Part shown: positions 10,554 through 19,594 of the stretch, in pieces
How positions within the stretch are numbered: the stretch's first letter is position 1
Layout: each line of letters opens with the position of its first letter
Source of the DNA: Basidiobolus meristosporus CBS 931.73
Taxonomy: Eukaryota > Basidiobolomycota > Basidiobolomycetes > Basidiobolales > Basidiobolaceae
NCBI GenBank assembly: GCA_002104905.1
Contig: MCFE01000803.1
Coordinates: forward strand, 1 to 34,354
Direction: 5' to 3'
DNA length: 34,354 bases
Position numbers and translations under genes: made by a program
The notes under the pieces: generated by a model
The model's database searches: none
The model's input: the letters and a program-made list of their open reading frames with translations, nothing else
Told to the model about the DNA's origin: nothing

Positions 10554-10624
10554 GAGTGCTAGATAGTGCTGTAGAGTGCCAGATCAATCCAACACTACAC
10601 ACAGGTTAGCACTATGTAGCACTA
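10554..10624 (-). repeat. 71-bp palindromic element, copy 1
   Basis: Reverse-oriented homologue of 19502-19572. Its outer arms (GAGTGCTAGATAGTGC / GCACTATGTAGCACTA) are inverted repeats and inner GAGTGCC / GTAGTG-like arms form a second hairpin. Six copies of an RGTGC core lie as three in each orientation. No coding potential. Confidence 0.75.
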
Positions 10625-10725
10625 TTCAATGGACCAAGTCTATTTACCAAACCATTAGCTAGAGGCAAGCTTAATATATTAAGTCAAAATCAGCACTAGT
10701 CAGCATGAACATTTAGTTGGGTAGG

Positions 10726-10969
10726 TGTATTGTAAAAATATGAATTCCTCTAAAAAATTCACTTAACTTGGCCATGTAGATCTTTACCTTCAAATCTCAG
10801 AGAATACTGACAAATTTCCTTGTGGGGATTTACTCAGAATATCTCCACAAGAATATCAGGTACCCAAATCATTAAAATCTCAAGGTTGCCCAAATAGCCC
10901 CAAGCTTTGCACACATGTTCTTGGGAGCTTCCTAAACCCATTCTTTGCGCTTTTTATGCCAAGACCTTG
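10726..10969 (+). repeat. LTR1 fragment (5' two-thirds)
   Basis: Starts TGTATTGTAAAAA and matches the first about 245 bp of LTR1, including the TTTGCACACATGTTCTTGGGA stretch. It is cut before the TATA/AATAAA part and fused to a Tnp2 fragment. The 100 bp before it (10625-10725) holds nothing I recognise. Confidence 0.88.
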
Positions 10970-11640
10970 TTCAATCTCAACAAGAATATTGACTTCAAGT
11001 GCATCATTGATGTGGTTGGCTTGCATATGAAGGACAGAGATGGAGAATACTTAGCACAGATGTGCATTTCAAGACACCAATGCCTTTGACATTTAGAAGT
11101 TAAGCATCCCCAACACAAGAGTAATCAGTTAATTAACACAGACTTTAGTTGGATCAAGTAAGCAACTAATACTTATTGAAACAACCTGCCTAAAGTATCC
11201 TAGATTTTCAGAGTAGAAGGCAATATCTATACCTTCAATACGGAATTTTCACAAACACAAACTGTTGCATGCCTATACAGGGGACTAAAATTTAGCCTGG
11301 TCAAGGAATATATTGGCTAAATACCCAAAGGTATTTTACAGATATTCATGAGGTATTTACAGCTAAAGTGATTGTAACCAAGCATATCCCTGCCAAATGA
11401 GTATCTTACCAGCAACACTGCAAATATGTTATCTTTGCAAGCATCACACCGAAGAGCTCCAAAGTTGAGGTGATAGAGGTGTGCCAACTGCAGTAGGTAT
11501 TCATGCATGCAGAAGTTAGTAAGCATGAGGCTATAGTTTGTGTTGATCTAAACTTCATGTGGAATATAAGTAGTAACAATGGGTAAGCAAATAATGAGGG
11601 TGGCCCAGCAGTGGAAAATGTCAGTGGTGTAAAAGTTAGA
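10967..11640 (+). pseudogene. Tnp2 C-terminal fragment (CACTA-E)
   Basis: Matches the C-terminal part of the minus-strand Tnp2 at 16937-17530. Shared pieces are the LIKNITF-like region (10970-11090), then YWL-N-x-K-FTDIHEV at 11310-11360, SSKVEVIEVCQLQ at 11450-11490, and the terminal EVSKHEAIVCVDLNFMWN (11510-11560). Frames are broken. It is truncated on the left by LTR1 sequence and on the right by copia-3. Confidence 0.82.
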
Positions 11641-11699
11641 TTCCTACATAGTTATATATATCCCTGATTATCTGGAAATAAAGAAATAGGTGTTTTTTG

Positions 11700-13080
11700 A
11701 AATAAGCCTCAATCTGTAACCAGCTTTCTCAACCACAATGCTTCTTTTGTAGCTTCCCAGGCTGCCATATACTCTGCTGCTGTGGTGGAAAGTGCTATGG
11801 TTGGTTACTTTCTTGAATTCCCTGAAATTGCTCCTTTGCAGTAAAGAAAGGTGTATTCTGTGGTGGATCTTCTCTCATCCAAATTTTGTCCCCAATCAGC
11901 ATTGGAGTATCCCACAAGATCCTGTTCTGATTCCTTATAAGTATATCTCAAGCAAATAGCAGCAGTTCCTTTTAGGTATCTAAAAATCTGCTCAACTGCT
12001 GCAAAATGATCAGGTTTATAGTTCTGATTACGCTGGCAAACAACTCCTACTAAATATGAGATACCAGGGCTTGTTCCAGGCATGACTTACATCAAGCTGC
12101 CGGCCATAAATTGATAAGGAAAGTCAGGGCTTTCAAATGGCACAAAGCACTCTTGATTTGGCTGAGTTTTAACCCAGTTAAGGTTTGTCTCCATTAGTGT
12201 AGCTGCCAGTTTACAGTGTTCCATTTTGTACCTATATAGTATATTTTGAATATACTTGGATTGGTTTGGGGTGATAGTCTGGGTATTTCTGTTTATGGAG
12301 TACTTAATCCCTCACTAGTGACTAAGTTTTTCAAGATCATCTTAAACTTTTCAGAGAGGCTGGATTTAGACTCTTCCAATGATGCTAGGTCATTGGTGGC
12401 TATAATAAGATCATCCACATATAGAGCTAATAGAACTGGACTTGCTGTATCTAGCTTATAGTTTATACTATAGTCTGCATTACCCTTTTTGAAACTCAAA
12501 GATTCCATATAAGAATCTATCTTGCAATTCCAAGCTCTTGGGGATTACTAGAGACTATATAGATATTTTTCAAGCGTGCAGACCCAATGAGGCCTAACTT
12601 GGTCAGCAAACCATCAGGCTGTTCTATAAACATGTCTTCATAAAGTTCTCCAGTCAAAAATACAGTTTTTACATCCAAATGATATATATATGGCTGCAAT
12701 TGCTAATATCAATCCGTTGAAATTAAACTTGGCTGCTGGTGCAAAGGTCTCAACATAGTCAAGTTCTTTTGTTTGAATGTATCCTCAGGCTGCAAGTCTT
12801 GCTTTTATCTTTCTACTGTATCAGCAGCATTGTATTATGTCTGGAGGACCCATCTGCAACCAATTGATTTTTGGTTGATTGGTGATTTGATCAAGTCCCA
12901 AGTTTGCTTTTCCATCACAGCCTGATATTCCTCAGTCATTGAAGATCTCCAAAACTTTGTCTGAGGGCTGTTGGGGGCCTCTGTTAGAGTCTGGGGTTCA
13001 TCTATATGGACTGAATAGGCATAGGCTAAGTTTGTATTATCATTGATATAGTAAGTTAGGCAATATCTTGTTCAATTCAA
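11700..13080 (-). pseudogene. copia-3 reverse transcriptase / RNase H
   Basis: RVT_2 pieces: WVFKT- and KARL-like start around 12900-12700, HLDVKTVFLTGELYEDMFIEQPDG at 12680-12610, and the catalytic ALYVDDLIIATND at about 12430-12395, with YVDD intact. RNase H is at 12083-11700 (AVEQIFRYLKGTAAICLRY, NADWGQNLDERRSTTEYTFL, KGAISGNSRK, then TVALSTTAAEY-like). Several stops and shifts separate the pieces. It keeps the RT active-site motif that copia-2 has lost and that copia B has deleted. Confidence 0.87.
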
Positions 13081-13106
13081 TCTCTGGGCAATTGATACTG
13101 AAGTGA

Positions 13107-14045
13107 TCACTTCTGGGATATTCCTGGGCACTGATTCAGGTTGAGCCAAGTTTGTAGAGCCTTCTGGAAGAGAAAAGTCTCATTGTTATGCTCTGATTCA
13201 ATTCCAACAACTGGTAGACTTATGATCAAGTCTTTGTCATCATTTGATGGCATCTTTTGTGCAAATTTTGGATTTTTATCAAACAACACATCTCTGGACT
13301 TGATCATGCTCTTTGCTTTGGTATTACAGAGCTGGCATGCCTTACTCTCATGGCAGTAGCCCAAAAATATGCATTTTGAACTTTTTGGCTCAAATTCTAT
13401 TAATTTCCGGTCAATTTCTTGGCATATGCTGTACACCTAAATATTCTTGAATGTTCTGCACTTGGTCTGTATCTATACCATGCCTCAAATGAAGTAGAAT
13501 CACAAAGTATTCTGTTATAGCTCCTATGTTTACGGTATACAGCTGTGGCAACTGATTCTACCCAAAAATCACAGTAAAGTATTTGATCATGGATCCTTGA
13601 TCTTGCCTTATCATTTATTGATCTGTTTGCATGTTCTGCTACTCCATGTTGGGGTGAAGAGTAAGGTACAATAGTTTCTTGCTTTATCCCGCAAATTTTG
13701 CAGAAGTGGATGAAAAGTTTTGAGGTATATTCTCCAGCATTGTCAAAGTGTATTTTCTTAATTTTTTCACCAATTTCTCTCTCTACCGTATCTCTAAACA
13801 CCCTTAACTTTGACAGCGCTTCTTCCTTTTTCTCTACAAAGTAGACCAATGGGTGTCTTGTATAATCATCAATAAAAGCTATTAAATACTTCATTTTGCC
13901 TAAGGATAATTATTGCATATGTCCAGATGAGTTTGAGTGCATTAAATCTAATTTTTCTGAGTTTTGACTAACCCAGAGCTCTTAAGCAGTTGTTTGGCTT
14001 GTTTCCCATATATGCAGGCTTCAGAGTGATCCAAATTAGCTAATT
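13107..14045 (-). pseudogene. copia-3 integrase with an intact-looking catalytic core
   Basis: An open 164-codon stretch (13894-13400) holds the rve core. FIDDYTRHPLVYFVEKKEEA carries the first Asp, KIHFDNAGEYTSKLF the second, and PYSSPQHGVAEHANRSIND the Glu, so the D-D-E triad is present. The segment 13436-13107 continues in another frame through the C-terminal region (KSSKCIFLGYCHESKACQL). Upstream (14045-13895) is the pre-integrase end CIYGKQAKQLL-like. A shift between the pieces prevents full translation. Confidence 0.88.
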
Positions 14046-14963
14046 GAGATTTCTTGATAATAGTTAAAGAGTTCTTTTTGGATATGTAAGATGTTGAGAC
14101 ATACCAGAATCAGTATACCCTGTTTGAGAATCCTTGTTTGTGGTCATGTTTTGTGCAAATATCAATAGTCTGTCTTCAGTTGTTGCAGCGTTTCCATGTT
14201 CAGGCTTCCTTTGCTGATTATCTCTCTTTTTGAATCACCAGTCCAATGTGTGTCCTTTCCTTTTGCAGTAGTTGCAAGACAGACTGCTATTGCCTTTAAA
14301 ATGTCATGGGTATCTCCTTTGTTGGTTAGGACTGCTCATTAGTGCATTATCTTCTTGCTTCTTCTTGGAGCTTAATTTTATTAATTCTGCATTAAGGAGC
14401 CTTTGATATATGTAATCTAAGGTCAAATCTTTGGTGCTAGACTCTAGAGGCTATAAATGGCCCTGAAGCCTGTCTGTGAGGTTATTCAGGATGGTAATTA
14501 TCAGATTGTCATCATCAGTGGGTATGCCCACAGATTTTATTTCATTCACCAGCAGGGTACTTCTGTCAAGTGAATATCACAACTCTTGTCCAGGCAGCAT
14601 TGTTGTAGTAGGTATTTATGTCAAAGATACATTTTCTTAGCAGCTTAACATGACTTGTAAGTGTCTTCCAATACCATTTTTTCTCTCAAGCATTGAATCT
14701 GAAATTTATCTTTAAAATTAAGGCAGATGCTGTTAAGTACACTTTGTTCTTTCTTCTACTACTTTAAGGCTTCCTCTCCCACTTTTTTAGGAGGGCATTC
14801 TCTGGCCATGCCAATATCTCAGAGGCCTCCTTCATGTAGCAGCATCTGCATCTTTACCTTCCACATTTGGTGGCTAGATCAATTCAACTTTTCAGCAGAG
14901 GGAAGAATTCCAGTTCTAACAGTAGTAGACATTACAGAGAGTGGCAGCTTGGGGCTCATAATT
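14046..14963 (-). pseudogene. copia-3 gag and truncated protease
   Basis: Gag starts at the ATG inside the primer site (14959-14957, MSPKLPLSVMST) or nine codons later, and runs through UBN2-type sequence to a zinc-knuckle region near 14280. Stops and shifts are frequent. The protease keeps only TDSGMSQHL-like sequence (DSGA changed to DSGM) and is then deleted into the pre-integrase domain, so no functional protease remains. Confidence 0.82.
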
Positions 14964-15313
14964 GGTTGTAAGAGTCTTGGAAATATTGGAAGTGATTGCA
15001 AGGACTAGTAGTTTATATGGTTTTCACTTAATGATTTACTGAATATAAAAGTAGTATTGAAGCTCTTATATGGTCTTAGCATAACAAAACATGTAGAATT
15101 GATTTAGGAAGGTCCCAAGAACATGTGTGCAAAACTTGGGGCTGCTTGGGCAACCTATCTGGTTTTCATGTACTGGGTTTCAGATATTTTGGTGAGAATA
15201 TTCTAAGTGAACCTTGATAATAAACTGGTCAGTTTTCTCTAGGATCTGAAGGTAACAATCTTGGTGACTAAGCTGGGCAAGTACTTAGCTGGAATTACAA
15301 TCTTCTTACAACA
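14964..15313 (-). repeat. 5' LTR of copia-3 (LTR1), 350 bp
   Basis: Full-length LTR1. The primer site beside it (14951-14963) reads AATTATGAGCCCC, two G-to-A changes from GGTTATGAGCCCC, and the terminal CA is CC. Confidence 0.9.
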
Positions 15314-15711
15314 GCAGTTGCATCCGTTTGTTCTATTAAAAGCTCTGATTTAACTGCAATAGCCAATATCAATCTAATGGAATTGAACTTGGCTACCAGT
15401 GAAAAGGTCTCAGTGTAGTCAAGTACTTCTGTTTAAGAATGTTCTTTGGCCACAAGTCTTGCTTTGTATCTTTCAATTGTACCATCAGCCATGTATTTTG
15501 TCTTAAAGACCCATTTGCATCCAATTGATTTTTGGTTGATTGATAATTTGACAAATTCCTAAGTTTGGTTTTCCATTAAGGTCTTATATTCCACAGTCAT
15601 TGCAGATCTCCAAACCTTTGTATGAGGGCTATTAAGAGCCTCTTTTACAGCCTAGGGCTTATCAGCATGGACTGACTAGGCATACACTATGTTTGCACCT
15701 TTATTGATATA
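15314..15711 (-). pseudogene. Reverse-transcriptase fragment of a further copia (copia-4)
   Basis: Reads leftward from 15711: EALNSPHTKVWRSAMTVEY, NQKSIGCKWVFKTKYMADGT then IERYKARLVAKE, then LDYTETFSLVAKFNSIRLIL. These are the N-terminal RVT_2 motifs, close to copies at 12700-13060 and 25479-25775. It is truncated on the left by copia-3 and on the right by a CACTA end at 15712, and contains stops. Confidence 0.88.
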
Positions 15712-16223
15712 CACTATGGAAAATAATGTGGTCCCATGGGTGGATCGAATCTACATGAGTTGTCAGAATTGCTTCTGGAGATCTTAATAACACCAGCAGC
15801 TTGGAATTAATCACCTACACATTTTTATGACAAGAAAATAATGGCATTTGGCCAGTTTTATGGCCAAATAAATTTAAAAGCATTGTGGTATCAGGGCAAT
15901 GTTTGCCCAAGGTGGCATGGCATTGTTGCAGTCTTAGTGTGCTCCACAACTATTTGAGCGGATCTAATCAACAAGTACATCTGTCTGCCTTATATGACAG
16001 AAGACTTGACAGTGCTTGAATGGCCTCATTGCAAGCCTCTGATGACATTATAATGGCTGTATGGTGGCCTACAGCAGGTTCTGTATAACACTACCATATT
16101 GATTTACCAAGTGGTACTTCCTTTTTCTACCTTCCCTTATGCAATTCATGTATTCCCCTGTACACTCTCACCTCTGGATTAGCTTATCCACTACTACCTA
16201 TGGTATTCTACATATAGTCCAAA
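15712..16223 (-). mobile_element. CACTA terminal fragment with CACTA end
   Basis: Starts CACTATGGAAAATAATGTGG at 15712 after ATA, as expected for a CACTA element with a 3-bp target. It runs through the 3' flank of a Tnp2 gene to about the end of the coding region. About three-quarters identical to 16464-16945. Cut at 16223 by an LTR3 fragment. Confidence 0.8.
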
Positions 16224-16459
16224 TCAGCAGCACATCTCAGACATGCCATCAAGGTGCTTTTCAGTGTAGTGCACAAGATACACAGAGGCCTTTGAAGAAA
16301 CTTGGAGCATCTAGGAAGCAAGAGAAGCAAAAGCTTTTACTATATTGACATATTGGCAATGACACCAGCAGCTTAGACACAGAGGTTATTGCACCCATCA
16401 GACACCTTGCACACCTTGAGTTGTGTAGCTGCTCCCAGGAGTACCTGTACACCACCACA
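16224..16459 (+). repeat. LTR3 fragment, last 236 bp
   Basis: Matches the 3' end of LTR3 copy A (4361-4593), ending TACACCACCACA. It lacks the first about 565 bp and lies between two CACTA 3' ends in the same orientation. Confidence 0.85.
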
Positions 16460-19440
16460 GAGGGTGGATCCAAACCAGATCAGCCATCAAGATGTTGTCA
16501 GGAGACTGCTATAATACCAGCAGCTTGGAATTAATGACAATTTATACAGTCTTGTGACTGGATCACAACAGTGTTTTGCTAATTTTACATCCAAATAAAG
16601 TTGATAAAATATGACAGTGTTTGTTCAATGTTTTGCCAAGGGCGGCATGGCATTGTTATAGTCTTAGTGCACCTTACAACTAATTGAGTGGATCTAACCA
16701 GCTGTGTATCCAATTGCCTTATATGGCAAAAAACTTGACGGTGTTTTGACAACCTCTTTGCAAGGCTCTGACAGCATTATTATGGCTGTATTGTGGCCTA
16801 CAGAGAGTTCTGTAATATGCTACCATACAAATTAACCAAATGTAATTTCCTTTTTCTACCTCCCCTTATGCAGTTCATATATTCCACTGTCAAATCACCC
16901 CTCTTTGTTTACTTACCCACTACTACCTTAGGTATTCCACATACAGTTTGAGTTCAACAGTACTATGGCCTCCTGCCTACTAACCTCTATAAATGCATAC
17001 ACCTGTCAGAATTGACATGCTTCTATCACCTCAACTTTACGGCTTTTTAGTGTGATGCTTGCAAAGCTGCTATATACTTTGTATTGCAGGTAACATATCC
17101 TACAGGCAAGCACATGCTTGGTTGCCACCTCTTCTTCCATGAATACCTCCTGAATATCCGCAAAGAACTTATTGGTATTTAGCCAATATGTTCCTTCTCC
17201 CTGCTGGATTCTAGTCACCTTTATAGGTGCATTCTGGCTCTTGTTTGTGTGAATTCCATGTTGAATGGTGCAGAAATTGGCTTGTGACCAAGAGAACCCA
17301 TCATACTTTAGTAGAGTTTTCCCAATAAATTCAGTTGCTTTTTGCACCCAACCCAACTTTGCATTGCTTAATTGATTACCCACCCATTGGGGCTGCTTAG
17401 TTACTTAATGCCATAGGCATAGGTGTCTCCATGTGCACATCTGTACTCAGTATTTCCAACTCTTTGTGGCTGTTCTCTATGTGCTGCCTCATCACAGCCA
17501 TGACAGACCTGAATGTAATATTCTTGATGAGATTGCAATATGGCAGTACCTGCCACTTGACTTGTCTTCCTATCTCTCCACACATCTGCTCTATATAAAA
17601 CTCCCAAAAGGTGAAGCAAGGTCCAATATTCTCAATGCACCAAGCAAGATGAAATGGAGAATGGATACAGTAGTGGCAGAGATCTATGCATTCAGCTTTA
17701 TATTTGTATTATAGCTGCTTAAATTTCATCACAATCTCTTTGCACAAAAGCTACACATGTGTCAAGTTGGCATTGGTGATCTGTTTTGGATATATATTCC
17801 TACAGTGTACACATATGACTCCAAATGCTTCCTGTGGACTCTTGATAGCAATGGCTTAAGAAGGCCACTTAAATAAATACATATCCAGTTCACCCAGTCC
17901 TTGTACTTGTATTGTTGCATATGCATATGAATCTTGATTGGAGCCTGTGAGGAGTACTTAGGGTAGCCAATCTCTGTAATATCTTGCCAATTCATTTGAA
18001 TTTCCCCAGTATCTCAAAGGGCTCATTTAGCTTAAAATGCCCCATGTAGCACTTTGATATCAGCATAGCAATATTGTTAAAAGCAAATGCATTGCTCCTA
18101 ATTGAATACTTTGCCCCAACAGATACCCTCTATCTTGAGTATCTCTGGTTTTCAATTAGTTCCATATTCTGTCCAATGGCCTATAGCTTGCCAACTTTGC
18201 CGCAATTGCATGCTGACTTCTGTGTGTTCTCTCTATGTGAAGATGATGCTCTTAGTGTTGGTGTTTGGGTAATAATAATGTGTGCAACTGATGGAGTAAG
18301 TCCCCTGGATCTCACGCATTTGAAAGCAATACTGTCCATTGTGCCTGGAAAAGCTGGCTATCCTGCTGATGGCTGGGGTATCACCATTGAAGCTAATAAT
18401 ATGTGCTTTTCATGACAGCTGTCAACTGCTATCCTGGTGGAAAGTATACAAGATTTATTCAGCAATGGATACAAGTAGCTATCCAGGTTGGATGGTGATC
18501 TAGGCCCAGATATGAGTGAGACTACCATCAGATTTCTGCCCTGATACCATTAGATAAGCAGCAGCTTCAGGTTGATGAGAATCAGTAGCCAGCAGGATTT
18601 ACAGGTAGAGTACTTGTTTAATGAGAATCCATCAAGTTTCAACACAAAGGTATGGTCATACATCCCTTCAAAGTAACCCTAGCTTCTTAGCTGTTTTTAA
18701 TGTTTGCCATCAAATATATCTGATATGTTTGCAATTGACAGATACTGAGTGTAGTACTTTATAGCTTCACAATATTTGTTGGACTGCATGAGCTTCTTTA
18801 GACAGGGTATTACCAAAATATTTCTGGAGTGTGAACAGTGTTTTCCCCCAATGGTGGTGGATTCCTGAGAAGTTGGACACCTTGCATTTGTGGCATTTTC
18901 TGTTGTAAACACCATGCAACTGTTGACACTTGCTGGTATCAGGATGGTGTCTGGGTCATATGTTGCCAGCCACATGATAGTTTTCCATTTATACCATGTA
19001 CATGGTAAATTTCATCCTGAGATGACTTTGGCAAGAAGTAATAGTAAATTCCCAAGGCCCCCATTACTGATATTAGTGGAAACATGCCATTTGTCTAGCC
19101 ACTACATTGCATCATTCACCAGTAGATGAACTATTGGGATCACTTGACTTCATAAAGTACCCCTAGCATTTTTTTTCATGGCTGTTGTCTCATTGCAAAA
19201 TGGGATTTTGCCAGGCTCATGCAAGGTATTGATGTAAGGGAAGATAGGCTTGCAATCCATCAGTGAGCCTGCTTCTTCAGAGCTATCACTATATGTGCCA
19301 TACTTAGCAGGCTGGGTTGAGCCTAAAGGCATTACAAACTCTCCTGACTCAGTTTGCATAAGATGTGAATTTAACACATTCATTGATTTGAGACATTGCA
19401 CCTACATGAATGTGAGATTCAATGATGACTTGCTGTAGTG
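16460..19440 (-). mobile_element. CACTA-D: transposase half, minus strand
   Basis: 3' flank (16460-16936) and Tnp2 pseudogene (to 19401), plus a piece of leader (19402-19440). The terminal inverted repeat is lost at the LTR3 junction. The 5' side has a deletion of about 330 bp that removes the start codon and zinc-motif region; homology to other copies stops at 19440. Confidence 0.85.
16937..19401 (-). pseudogene. Tnp2-type transposase of CACTA-D
   Basis: The most complete C-terminal half in the window. Reading leftward: acidic N-terminal segment (QTESGEFVMPLGSTQPAKYG, 19360-19300), cysteine/histidine segment (ESTTIGGKHCSHSRN, 18870-18820), Transposase_21 core with a decayed DGFSLNK (about 18640-18600), and CACTA-type helicase-like middle. 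Then follow MNWQDITEIGYPKYSSQAP (17995-17940), KWQVLPYCNLIKNITF (about 17550-17500) and the C-terminal domain (WVQKATEFIGKTLLKYDGFS, YWLNTNKFFADIQEVF, 17383-17150). Stops and shifts throughout; the N-terminus is deleted. Confidence 0.87.
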
Positions 19441-19501
19441 GAGTCACAGTGACACCCACTGACACATGTGCTCATTCCCATATTAAGTTTGTTCTGCTGG
19501 A
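19441..19501. other. Unassigned junction sequence
   Basis: 61 bp between the end of CACTA-D homology and the palindrome, rich in CACAGTGACACCCACTGACA-like short repeats. No match elsewhere in the window. Confidence 0.35.
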
Positions 19502-19572
19502 TAGTGCTACTTAGTGCGAGCCTGTTTGTAGTGCCGGATTGATTTGGCACTCTACAGCACTATCTAGCACTA
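19502..19572 (+). repeat. 71-bp palindromic element, copy 2
   Basis: Outer arms TAGTGCTACTTAGTGC and GCACTATCTAGCACTA are inverted repeats (14 of 16 pair). Inner arms GTAGTGCC and GGCACTCTAC form a second hairpin around GGATTGATTT. Reverse-oriented homologue at 10554-10624. It directly precedes the truncated end of CACTA-2. Confidence 0.78.
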
Positions 19573-19594
19573 TAATTTCTACCAACTTGATTTA

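Larger units (their letters stand above)
11675..15313 (-). mobile_element. copia-3, LTR1-family copia lacking its 3' LTR
   Basis: Minus-strand copia with 5' LTR at 14964-15313, decayed primer site, gag, remnant protease, integrase, RT and RNase H. It is inserted into the RT gene of another copia (right flank GCAGTTGC). The 3' LTR is missing and the left end abuts Tnp2 sequence. An internal deletion near 14046 joins the protease directly to the pre-integrase. Confidence 0.9.

Noticed and set aside
19502-19572. tRNA gene, terminator or CRISPR-like repeat
   Set aside because: No cloverleaf or anticodon arm, no spacer array, and the symmetric double palindrome fits none of these.
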